A DNA stretch of 64,000 nt. Origin: Rosa chinensis. Its lineage: Eukaryota > Streptophyta > Magnoliopsida > Rosales > Rosaceae. The notes below the pieces were generated by a model. That model did not search any database and was not told the origin of the DNA. It saw only the letters and a program-made list of their open reading frames with translations. Below are positions 46,658 to 56,095 of this stretch, in pieces. The stretch covers positions 6,432,001-6,496,000 of the forward strand of contig NC_037094.1 of assembly GCF_002994745.2 (NCBI RefSeq), read 5' to 3'. Position numbers and translations under genes: made by a program. How positions within the stretch are numbered: position 1 is the first letter of the stretch; every line of letters starts with the position of its first letter.

Positions 46658-47344
46658 AGGGTCTTGCTAAATATACCCAGCAAATTTCTTAGTATACACC
46701 CAGCAACAAAAAATTATTTCATATTTTTCCACTTTACCCTTATTCAAAATGTGAAGAAACAGATATCACACCCAGCCACCATGCCATCCCCCATTTCACC
46801 ATGCAGCTGACAGACCTCAGTTGTTTGGCAGCTTCTTTCCCATCTCTGTGATATTCTTCTTTTGCGCAAGGAGTTGAAATTACACTCTGGGCATTGGAGA
46901 CATTTGCTATAGTTAATTCTTCTTTTTTCCAAAGACATTGCACACGGCTTGTGTGTTCAGTTACCGCTCTCATATTGCAGAACTGATTCTATTCCTTTCA
47001 TTTTTAATTGTGCAAGAGAAGACCACAATATTAATGGCTATGACCAATCTACTGTAGTTCCCCCTCCATTGTTTAATTCTTCTCCATAAACTTTATTCTA
47101 CTTTTATATCCCATGCAAGTATGTATAGTATTCCATACTAAGGAAGGACAGCGATAGGTATTGCAAATTTGATTGCTGGTTTGAAACTTAGTATTCTGCC
47201 GGAGGAATCGAAGAGGAGGGCGCGATGGCTGGTGTATTGCAGATTTGCATTTTGTTTTTTTCAAGGGTAAAGTGGGAAAAGATGAAATAATTCTTGGTTG
47301 CTGGGTATACTAAGAAATTTGCTGGGTACATTTAGTAAGACCCT
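46658..47344. mobile_element. DNA transposon with long (about 50-bp) terminal inverted repeats
   Basis: The left end, agggtcttgctaaatatacc and on to cccagcaac (46658-46707), is the inverted copy of 47297-47344 with two substitutions and a 2-base indel. Long TIRs of this kind suggest a Mutator-like (MULE) element. No convincing target duplication was found. The 590-bp interior has no transposase. It is richer in mixed-sequence open frames than the flanks, so it could hold captured host DNA (inference). Confidence 0.8.
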
Positions 47345-47403
47345 TTTTTATTTAATAAATTTCTTATGATTGCCAAAAAAAAAAAAACTATTTTAATTGT
47401 ACT

Positions 47404-47516
47404 AACACTATATGTATTCTTGAGGGTGTGTGTGTTTGGTAGGGTGGTAAGGCTTTGGTCTCATATATAAGAGGTCAGGAGTTCGAACCCCATCAAGGGT
47501 GGGAATGGGGTGGGGT

Positions 47517-47549
<33 letters not shown>

Positions 47550-47564
47550 ACTATATGTATTCTT
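47404..47564 (+). mobile_element. tRNA-derived SINE with perfect 18-bp target duplication
   Basis: The direct repeat aacactatatgtattctt at 47404-47421 and 47547-47564 is perfect. Between the copies lies a 125-bp unit with box A-like ggtagggtggtaagg, box B ggagttcgaacccc about 35 bases on, and a 3' poly(A) of more than 20 bases. This is the complete anatomy of a short plant SINE. The perfect duplication indicates a recent insertion. Confidence 0.9.
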
Positions 47565-47804
47565 AATACAATCCCTTTACTGGACTTTTTTTTCCTTATC
47601 CTTCATTTCTATTAGTTACTTAGCTTTAGCCCCTTTACAATTGAATAAAAGACCTCTTGGTCTAACAAGTTGTGAGCTATCTAGTGGAAAAGAGATTGAA
47701 AAACAAGCATATAATAGCGTGTGTTGTGAAATTGCTTATGAGTGATTTACATGTAGTCATTAAAAAATATCTAATATATGAGTTTAGTAGGTTATATTGG
47801 GTCA

Positions 47805-48345
47805 TCTAGTGGCGGAGCCACATTGGGGCACGCTGGGTCCCGTGACCCAATAAGCTTTTAATATAAAAGTAGTTAGGTTACAAAGAATCACAAGCAACTA
47901 GCATAGTGCAGTGGTCTTGGCTTTGTCATGATACGTTACAAGTCCATGGTTTGATTCTGGCTACCTTCAATGCTTTCTGTTTAAATTTTTTCCAAAGGTT
48001 TAATTCTAGCTTGCAACATTAATAACTATTAATATTACTATTCTTTTTGACAAATTTTTTCCAAAGGTTTCAGTACTTTTTGTTTAAATTTTTTCCAAAG
48101 GTTTAATTCTACCTTACAGCGCTAATAACTATTAGTCTTACTATTTTTTTTTGTGGCTTGCTATTATGAACTTGATATAATTTTAACAATATTTTTATCT
48201 TAAATAATCTTATTTCTAGAATATTGCTATCAAATTTTTTTATCAGAAATTTTAAGTTTTGATATATAATTTGAGTTCTAAAATTTTTTCTTTTCAATTT
48301 CGAAAAATCCTCATCTAAGATGAAGTTCTAGTTCCGTCACTCGTT
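47805..48345. mobile_element. Non-autonomous element with imperfect gtggcggagcc-type ends
   Basis: The left end, ctagtggcggagccac (47806-47821), is an imperfect inverted match of the right end, gttctagttccgtcactc. Inside is a box A/box B-like patch (47898-47965) and a 65-bp direct repeat, gtttaaattttttccaaagg and following, at about 47980-48044 and 48079-48143. No coding is seen. The borders are approximate. Confidence 0.45.
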
Positions 48346-48893
48346 GTTACTTTTTAGTGATTTGGAAAACTCTTGTAAAATAGAAAGGCCTATGTATCGA
48401 CTCTCAACTTAATCATAAATTTCTTGTTATTTTTCAAGGTCTTTTTATGTTTTGATATTAGTTAATTTCTGTCTCTGCCACTCAGGTCATCTATATGTCT
48501 ATTTGACTGATGAATTAATTTGACATTCGATTTACAGTTTTACACGCGTTCTATCCAAAAAAATAAAAAGGAAGAGAATATATAAATTCAGTTGGGGCTC
48601 GCTATATGATAAAATATTTGGATGTCACATCGCTCTCTGGTCATCATCTTATCTTAGCCATTACGCATAAGCCATACACAAACCCAATCTATTACCTATA
48701 GAATGACCGGACAAGTATGTACAATTACTTAAACTGCGAAGTAACGTGACCGTCTCTTCTTTGATATCTTAGCCATTACGAAATGGGCCACGTCTGGGTC
48801 CCCTAATCTCTTACTTAAAAGGAAAGGGAGGCCATTGCTCAACAGCCGAACCATCGAGCAAAACTGGTTTGAATCCAAGTCAAAGTCATAGCT

Positions 48894-49853
48894 ATGCCGG
48901 CCAAGCTGATCGGAGGACCGCTGTATAATCAGCTTTTTGATGGTGTTAAGACAGCAACAGGCAGGAGTACAAAGTTCACCTCCCTCCTCGAAGATCTCAA
49001 ATTCACGCTAGTCTCTCTGCAACCACGAATCAATCGACAGAGAGGAGATCAGCACGATGCGGAAATTCATCATCTCCTTCCAAATGAGGAAATACAAGAT
49101 CTTGAGCGACAGATGGAGGAGGGAGTGAAGCTGGTTGCCAAGCTATCAAGTGTTGGAATATGGAACTACCACTGCATGAAGAGTAACTACTCCGACCAAC
49201 TAGCTCAATTGGATAGGTCTCTCAGAAAAATGTTATACATACTCAAGCTGCAGGAAGAAAGAGATATAATGGAGCTCTTGCTTGTTGCTAGGACAATACG
49301 CGACAGACAGAATGTTTTGGAGAGAAGACTGTGTGGTTTACTCAAAGTGCAGCAGGAGAAAACCGATGGCAATGGTCACGTCGGCAGCGGAGGAGGAGGA
49401 GGGGCTGGTCGGGAGCTGGAGCATGTATTTTGCCGTCTACTTGAATCCCTTGTTTTGGAAGTTTATGTACAATTGAATGGGAAAACGAGGTTCAGTCCCG
49501 TCTTGGCAGATTTGAAATCGACGGTTAGGTCCTTCCAACCACTCATGGAAGAAATATCAGATTATAACAAGTTATTGCATCTACCGAAGGAGGAACTAGA
49601 CAATTTGAGGAAGCAACTGGAGAAAGGTATCGAGCTGGTCGACAAGTGCTCCAAGGTTCCTCAAGGGGCGAGCTACAAAAAGTATGAATACGCCGACGAA
49701 CTACTTGAGTTGGATGACTATCTTCAGAGATTGTTGTGTATGATGAGGGAGCAGGTAGCAAAGGATTTGAAGGAGACCTTGGTTTCTGTAAGCAACATGG
49801 AGATGATGTTAACGCGAATTGAAGAGGGTAGTAGTGGTCTGGCACAAAATTAA
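48894..49853 (+). CDS. Tandem RPW8-domain protein, no NB-ARC
   Basis: An uninterrupted single exon of 319 residues. It contains two RPW8 domains, about 4-135 (LYNQLFDGVKTATGRSTKF, ending CGLLKVQQEK) and about 170-315 (FCRLLESLVLEVYVQ, ending MEMMLTRIEEG), joined by a Gly-rich linker. It is the closest relative in the window of exon 1 of the chimera at 32997 (shared QMEEGVKLV / KMEEG, CSKV, YADxLLELD patterns), but stops before any P-loop. RPW8 domains form helical bundles that target membranes and trigger cell death in Arabidopsis. Whether this copy is a stand-alone RPW8 gene or a truncated RNL is open. The DNA after the stop shows no NB-ARC coding. Confidence 0.88.
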   Translation: MPAKLIGGPLYNQLFDGVKTATGRSTKFTSLLEDLKFTLVSLQPRINRQRGDQHDAEIHHLLPNEEIQDLERQMEEGVKLVAKLSSVGIWNYHCMKSNYSDQLAQLDRSLRKMLYILKLQEERDIMELLLVARTIRDRQNVLERRLCGLLKVQQEKTDGNGHVGSGGGGGAGRELEHVFCRLLESLVLEVYVQLNGKTRFSPVLADLKSTVRSFQPLMEEISDYNKLLHLPKEELDNLRKQLEKGIELVDKCSKVPQGASYKKYEYADELLELDDYLQRLLCMMREQVAKDLKETLVSVSNMEMMLTRIEEGSSGLAQN

Positions 49854-50707
49854 ATCAAATCGATCCACCTCCGGGCTTGAAAAGTTTTTTTTTTGTTTGT
49901 TTTTTTGTTTTGTTTTCATTTGATACAGCCCATGTATGTATAAAGCCACAGTACTCTCAAGACGTTTAACGTTACGAGTGCAATGCAATACGCCAATATC
50001 TCACGATGGTGAGATTGTCGAGTACAAAAACATACAACATGTACATGACCCTTCCTTTTGTTCTGTTTTGTTTTTAGTTTTCGGGTTTATTTTGTTATTT
50101 TAGTATGGCCACTTACTACGGAAAAAAGTGGTAGTGGCTAGAAAAATTAGACAGCTGGTCCAGCTATCACGCAGTAGAATAGAATAGTGTTTTCACTTTT
50201 CAAAAGTCGGGCTGTAAAAGTCTACTCTCTCACAACTCCCTCTTTTCTCTCATTCTATTTTTTCTCTATAATAACTATCACAGTATCACTGAATCTATTT
50301 ATTCTGCAACAACTATCCACTTTTCTAATTTTTTTTTTAACAACGAAAATTTTTTGTATACATGCAGAGCATGTCATTGCAAACTAGTACATACTATTAT
50401 TAAGGAAAGAGAGCTTGCTCTCCAAAACAAATACCAATTTAACCCTTATATATTAAAAAACTATGAAATATAATTAATCAATAGAGATAATATAGTAAAT
50501 TGCAAAATAGAAACAAAAAAATAAAAAATAAAAAAAAAATGCAGAAAATGTGGTAGTTGTATGAAAAATTTTCCCACTACCTTTAACTTCTCTCCACATA
50601 CAAAGTGGGCGGGCCCTGCCAGTATATATATATAAACCAATTGTGGGGAGAGATGGTTAAATTTTTGAAGTACATGTAATGCCCACAGTCAAGCTCTAAC
50701 GTCAAGC
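49854..50707. other. Downstream of RPW8 gene, no gene
   Basis: AT-rich 3' flank with T runs and no recognisable gene. An imperfect inverted repeat (ggccacttactac / agtggtagtggc) lies at about 50106-50139. Confidence 0.5.
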
Positions 50708-51129
50708 TAGGGGTCGTCAACGGGCCAAGCCGGGCCCGACCCGGCCCATTCATATTTGGCTTGGGCCGGGCAGGGCAGGGCCTTGCTATATTTTTAAATA
50801 ATTGCGGGCCTAGCCGGGCCGAGCTTTATTAAAAATCAAAGGATCCAAACCCGTCCATATAAAGAGGGCCTTGCAGGCTTTTTGGGGCAGGGCCGGGCTT
50901 GGCCTTGCGGGCTTTTTTGGGCTGGGCCTTGCGGGCTTTATTTATAAATAAATATTTAAAGACACAAGTTTTTTTTTTTTTTAATCAAGCTTTGGAAATT
51001 CAATGGATAATGATCAAATACAACCAAAGATAACAGATATATATATAACTATATTGTACCAAAAAAATTCTATATTTATATATAGATACTAATTTATTGA
51101 TAAATAAATTTTTAAAGACACTAATTTTT

Positions 51130-51818
51130 TATAAATCTATATTTATACATCATACACTCCAAAGAGCTACATATAACAATTCAAAGAAAATGAGAAACCG
51201 ACCATTGGATGAGTTTATTACAATAAATTATACTGTGGTAAAAAATTTAGCCAATTTCACCATATTTTCGAATCCGATCGGATTGGTCAACCGTAGTCAC
51301 TTATATATTTTATTGGTTGACCGATGGCGTGGCAACCGCGAAACGTGCTTATTTTTTCACATCACGTTTGTATATATTCCATCGATGGATGTGCGTGGAC
51401 ATAAAATAAAAAAAAAATTAATTTTAATTACAAACACATTGGACTATACTAATTTTATTCCTAAAGTTATATGACTTATACATTGCGTTTAAATTGTTTA
51501 TGTTCATTCTAAAGCAACCATGAAGTGGAAAATGAATTCGGAGAAACCAACAGCTTGATGGAGAGATTGTAATGTTTTATGGTGGTTGTAGAAAATCCAG
51601 CGAATTTGGTTCTCGTTTCGAATTTGATCAACTAGGTCAAACGTAGTTACTCTTATAAACTTATATTTATATATCATACACTCCAAAGAGCAACCCCTAT
51701 CAATTCAAAGAAAATAGAAAAACCGACCATTTGATGAGTTTATTACAATAAATTATTAGTGTGGTAAAAAAATTAGCCAATTTCACGATATTTTCGAATC
51801 CGATCGGATTGGTCAACC
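51130..51818. repeat. Diverged direct repeat of about 160 bp
   Basis: 51130-51292 recurs at 51654-51818 with shared blocks atcatacactccaaagag, gatgagtttattacaataaa and cgaatccgatcggattgg. A weaker third match (51610-51656) suggests the unit is part of a longer decayed array. Confidence 0.8.
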
Positions 51819-51877
51819 AATATGTAGAATATATACATGCACATTAGCACATATTTTATATAGAAGTATAAGAAGTT

Positions 51878-52395
51878 CCACACACACACACACACATTGA
51901 TATATATATATATATATATATATATAAACACACACACACACACACACACACATATATCTATATATATATATATATTTATTATGCGGTAATGCATATATAT
52001 CTTTTCTATATATATACATTTGGAAGCTTCACATATTGCAAAAAAAAAATAGCAAGCTCAAGGAAAAGAAGATAGTAACAGAAGGCCCAACTAGCCATTT
52101 TTTCTCATTGATTCTACAACCTTCCATATATATGTTTATAAACACACACCGACACACACACACACACACAATATATATAAACACACACATAAATATATAT
52201 CTCTATGTACACACACACACACACACATATATATATATCTATATCTATATATATATATATATATAACACACATATATATAAACAAACACATAAATATATA
52301 TATATATATATATCTATATGTGTCTATATATATATATTTATAAACACACACACATATCTACATATATATATAAACACACACACACACATATATAT
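51878..52395. repeat. Compound (CA)n/(TA)n microsatellite tracts
   Basis: Alternating runs of ca and ta dinucleotides occur, for example (CA)n 51879-51896, (TA)n 51900-51926 and (CA)n 51929-51952, then again from 52142 to about 52395. All reading frames here are artefacts of the repeats. Confidence 0.95.
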
Positions 52396-52541
52396 AATAT
52401 TTTACTGGCTTTTACGGGCCGGGCCGGGTTTTTGCGGGCCGGCCCACTACCCACCGAGGCGGGCTTTTGCGGGTTTTTTAAAGGGCCGGGCCAGGCTTTT
52501 AGCCCTCAGGGCCGGCGGGACTCCATCGGCCCACTTGATCC

Positions 52542-52635
52542 TAGCGAGTCTACCGGCACCAACCAGAGTTAAAAAAATAATAATAAAAAAATAAAGTTCG
52601 ACTCCTAGCGAGTCTACCGGCACCAACCAGAGTTA
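52542..52635. repeat. 30-bp direct repeat around an A-rich spacer
   Basis: The stretch beginning agcgagtctaccggcacc and ending aaccagagtta occurs at about 52543-52572 and again at about 52606-52635. The spacer is a 33-base A-rich run (aaaaaataataataaa...). The copies are identical. Confidence 0.85.
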
Positions 52636-53336
52636 GCGAGGCTAGCGGCCAGTGAGCCCAACAACAGCTTCCGCTAGACCCATGCGCTTGCAACTTTACC
52701 ACCATCGCTAGCGGATTGCAACAACGCCAATCTTTGGCGCTTTGCCAATCGCTATGCAGGCACCGCTAAAGAGTCACACTGTCAACATCACTTTGTACAC
52801 CCAGAACATTACTCTGGACATCCATTTACACCCTCATCTATCCCTTTTTCACCAACACAGCCTTCGATCAGCTTCAAGACGTCGTTCTTCCCTTTACGCT
52901 CTCATCCTTCCCCTGAGAGTCAATTCACAATAGCGCTAAGCGCCAGTCACAGCAGCGCCAAGCACCAATCTTCTTCCATCATCATTAGCGCATAGCGCAA
53001 TGGAGCATCAATTCCTTACCAGCACTGAGTGTCAATCACCGCAGCGCCAGCACCGAGCTTCAATCACCGCAGCGCCAACCGTTAGCACACAGCGCCTAGC
53101 GCTTAGCTAGTCTAGCGGCGCAAACATCCGCCAACAGCCAAGCAAAGCTTCCGCCAAACAAAGCGTCTAGTGTCTAGCACACTAGCGGAGCAACATGCCA
53201 ATGAGTTAGCTCGCCTAAGCGGCACAAGCGCTTACCACTAGCACATCCTCCACTAGCAAGGTTCGCGTCTACCGCTAGCACCGGCCTTCGCTAGCGCCCA
53301 GCAAGGCTAGCGCCTACTGCCAAGCTGCAACTATGT

Positions 53337-53417
53337 CAACCGCTAGGGTGTACCGCCAAGCGACAACCGCTAAGGTTCACTGCCAAGTGACAACCGCTAA
53401 GGTTCATTGCCAAGCTT
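53337..53417. repeat. 27-bp unit in three tandem copies
   Basis: Units at 53337-53363, 53364-53390 and 53391-53417 each begin caaccgcta(a/g)gg and end gccaag plus three bases. Copies 2 and 3 differ at a few positions, and copy 1 is more diverged. Confidence 0.85.
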
Positions 53418-54557
53418 CACCGCTAGCTGCACCACCAAGCGACACAGGTGCAAGCAAAACTCTACCAATCGACTTCGCCAAGCTTTGATTCCGCCAAGAG
53501 ACTCTGTCGACCATAATCCCTAGGCATGACCAAAAGGGACTCACAGCGGCAACATGGCATCGAATCCTTACCTCGTTCGACTAATGACAGACTAGGCCGA
53601 CTACTCGGAAAGGCACTCTTTGAGCCTCTGGACACCCACCACCCAAAATTCATTGCCGTTACAATCTTTCCGATCCTTTTAACTATCCAAGGGCTGCTCA
53701 TCACAATGAGTCTTCACTCGGACCTGCAGCACTTTGATGAAAAACAAAGTCCCTTTTGTTTTCACATGCAATTGTGCCCATATTTTCAAGTCGAGCGTTA
53801 ATCAAAATATATATGCTTGTTGCGTTCAGACTTTCGTTCTGTGCTTCAGTGAATAGCTGAACACCCTATCACCTACGCACACGCATGTGCCCCATATCCA
53901 TGATTTGATTACACGCGTACACTAAGTTGATTATGTGTACATACATGATACATGTCAAACTGACAACCACATGATCTACTATGCTATAATTTATTGATAC
54001 GCATGAACAACATCATGTATTTGCCCCATATATCTGTCATGGCTTTGTTTATGCTCTGTATACTTTGACAGTGAGATTCACAGCACATGGTTAACCTCAA
54101 ATGTATGGTTATTTATTAACTCTATCATAAACCCAAGGACTAAAATATCGAATATAGAGGATATATCGACAGTCCGAAAAATTGAAATTTCGATGGAAAT
54201 ATCGAGGAAATATCGATATCGATATATATTGGAGAAAAATGATGGAAATTTAAAGAAAAACTTAGAAATTTTGAATGAAACTTTTGCATATGTTTATTTG
54301 ATCAATTATCTACTTTATTTCAAACGAAAATGTTGAATAAATATTGTTAGATTTTGAGTTGTAGTAATTTAAGGTGAAGTAGCATATGCTGAGTCGTCTA
54401 ACATTTCTTGATATTTAATTTAATACTCTTAGTGTTTTTCAACTTTTATAATAGATGAAATAGTGAATATGATTAATTACTCCAATAAAACAAACTAAAG
54501 TAATAAAAATTACTAAATTTAATATTACTAGGTTTTGATTTATGTAGTCTGTTTTAT

Positions 54558-54823
54558 TGGTAAATTTGTAATCAATAACCAATTTAGGATTAAATATTTT
54601 TTTACCACCAATTCTCAATTTGGAATACCAATATTTCAAATATTTTACTTTAGAAGAAAGGTATGAAGCATGAAGCTACGGAACTTGAATTGTGTGATAA
54701 ATTCAATGAAAATGTTCTTTTTTTCTTCTAAAGTAAAATATTTGAAATGTTGGTATTCCAAATTGAGAATTGGTGGTAAAAAAATATTTAATCCTAAAAT
54801 GGTTATTGATTACAAATTTACCA
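54558..54823. repeat. Long near-perfect foldback, 101-bp arms and 64-base loop
   Basis: Arms 54558-54658 and 54723-54823 are inverted copies with about two mismatches by eye. For example, ccaatttaggattaaat pairs with atttaatcctaaaatgg. A transcript through it would form a nearly continuous 100-bp duplex. Confidence 0.9.
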
Positions 54824-55014
54824 TAATTTTCTGATCACCTTCTCGTATTAAAAGATGCAACAAATACGCAAGTGGCTTTGTTGCAAGATTGGTTGAGTCA
54901 TTATCACTTTCCATGAGCAACCAGGGTTCGACTCTTGGACTGCGCATCAGATAAATTTTTGTTTGCAATTTCAAGTCTCAGTTGGGCACGTGGGCCTTGA
55001 GGATTGGGCGGGGC

Positions 55015-55945
55015 TAGAGGTGGCAAACGGGCCGGCCCGACCCTGCCCATTTTAAGAGGGCCTAGTCGTGCTTCGTGCCGTGCTTGGGCCGGCCCATTTA
55101 TTATTGTGCCGGGCTCGTGCCAGCCCATTTACTTAAACATTAAGCCCGGCCCGGCCCATGGCCCGAGCCCATATAGTGTCGGGCCGTGCTCGTGCCGGGT
55201 CAATAACGGGCCGTGTTCGTGCCTACCCACTATAAAACACGATTTTAAAATCTTAATTTGAACAAATAGAAATTAATTTTATTTAACTATTTACTATTTA
55301 GAAAATTAAAATAAATTAAGTTCTACAACGTTTTTCTTAATCTTAGCTTTTTAAGATTAGATTTCTAATAATTTTTTATATTTCACTATAAGAAAGAAAG
55401 AAGAAAAAAAAAATCAAAATATATTGTTTTTAGTATATTATTGTGAGATTAATCTTTATTAATATAATAAAGATTTAGTATCTATTATTCTTTCATTCAT
55501 TCTATAGTTATATTATTATGAGATTAGTCTTTATTAATAAATATTAGAAAAAATACTTATGTCAAAACAAGGATATAATGTTTTGTTTCATTATTTTGAC
55601 AATATAAAAGAAAGTATTGGTGGAATTGTCATGAGATTTTAAATAAAAATGTCTCATATTCAAATCTCATCATTATAGCTTTTTAATATTTTTTCTTTAA
55701 AAAAATGAAATTTTGTGTTTGTAACGGGCCGGCCCACAATATGTCGTGCTCGGGCCGTGCCGGGCACAGTACGGGCTTGGGCTGGGCCGGGCCAATGGGC
55801 CAATATTCTTAGGCCCAGCCCGACCCGTTATTCTAACGTGCTCGGGTCATGCCGGGCCACTAACGGACTTGGGCCGGGCCGGGCTGCTTTTAAGCGTGCC
55901 GGGCCCGTGCCGTGCTCGTGCTTTGTGGTCCATTTGCCACCTCTA
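55015..55945. mobile_element. hAT-like non-autonomous element, perfect 8-bp target duplication
   Basis: The target duplication ggcggggc is perfect (55007-55014 and 55946-55953). The terminal inverted repeats, tagaggtggcaaacgggcc and (right, reverse complement) tagaggtggcaaatggacc, match at 17 of 19 positions. Subterminal gggccggcc and gtgccgggc repeats lie on both sides of an AT-rich core without coding. These are standard hAT features. Confidence 0.92.
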
Positions 55946-56095
55946 GGCGGGGCCACGTGATAAATAAAAGTTGTCAAGAATTTCAGGAATTCTAGCAAAT
56001 TTCGAATATTTTGAGAAAAATTCGGAAATATCGCGAAATTCTCAAAATTTCGGTCGACATTTCTTTGGTAAACAAGGAAAATATTGGGGTCTTTC

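Larger units (their letters stand above)
50708..52541. mobile_element. hAT-like element with gggccgggc-rich ends and microsatellite core
   Basis: The left end, taggggtcgtcaacgggcc, is followed by many gggccgggc/gcgggc repeats. The right end (52415-52541) has the same repeats and finishes ggcccacttgatccta, a damaged inverted counterpart. No target duplication was found and the right terminus appears altered, so this may be two fused fragments. The core is AT-rich with a 160-bp direct repeat and long CA/TA tracts. Confidence 0.5.
52541..54130. other. CGCTAG-rich retroelement-like tract
   Basis: From about 52600 to 53460 the DNA is packed with variants of cgctagcg, tagcgcc and ccgctaag and is GC-richer than its surroundings. 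It includes a 27-bp unit repeated three times (53337-53417). From about 53500 to 54130 it has a different, LTR-like composition. The same composition resumes after 56100, as if one old element had been split by later insertions. No protein domain is recognisable. Confidence 0.45.
54131..56095. mobile_element. AT-rich element with atatcg motifs, split by a hAT insertion
   Basis: The left part begins near actaaaatatcgaatatag and contains repeated aatatcgagg/atatcgatatcg motifs. The right part (55970-56095) again has tcgaatattttgag and atatcgcgaaattc. Between them lie the 101-bp foldback and the 931-bp hAT-like element. Ends and superfamily are uncertain; the motifs resemble Mutator-type MITEs. 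Confidence 0.4.

Noticed and set aside
51773..52594. Several open frames of 60-130 codons rich in Ile, Tyr, Thr and His
   Set aside because: They are translations of CA/TA microsatellites and have no real protein character.
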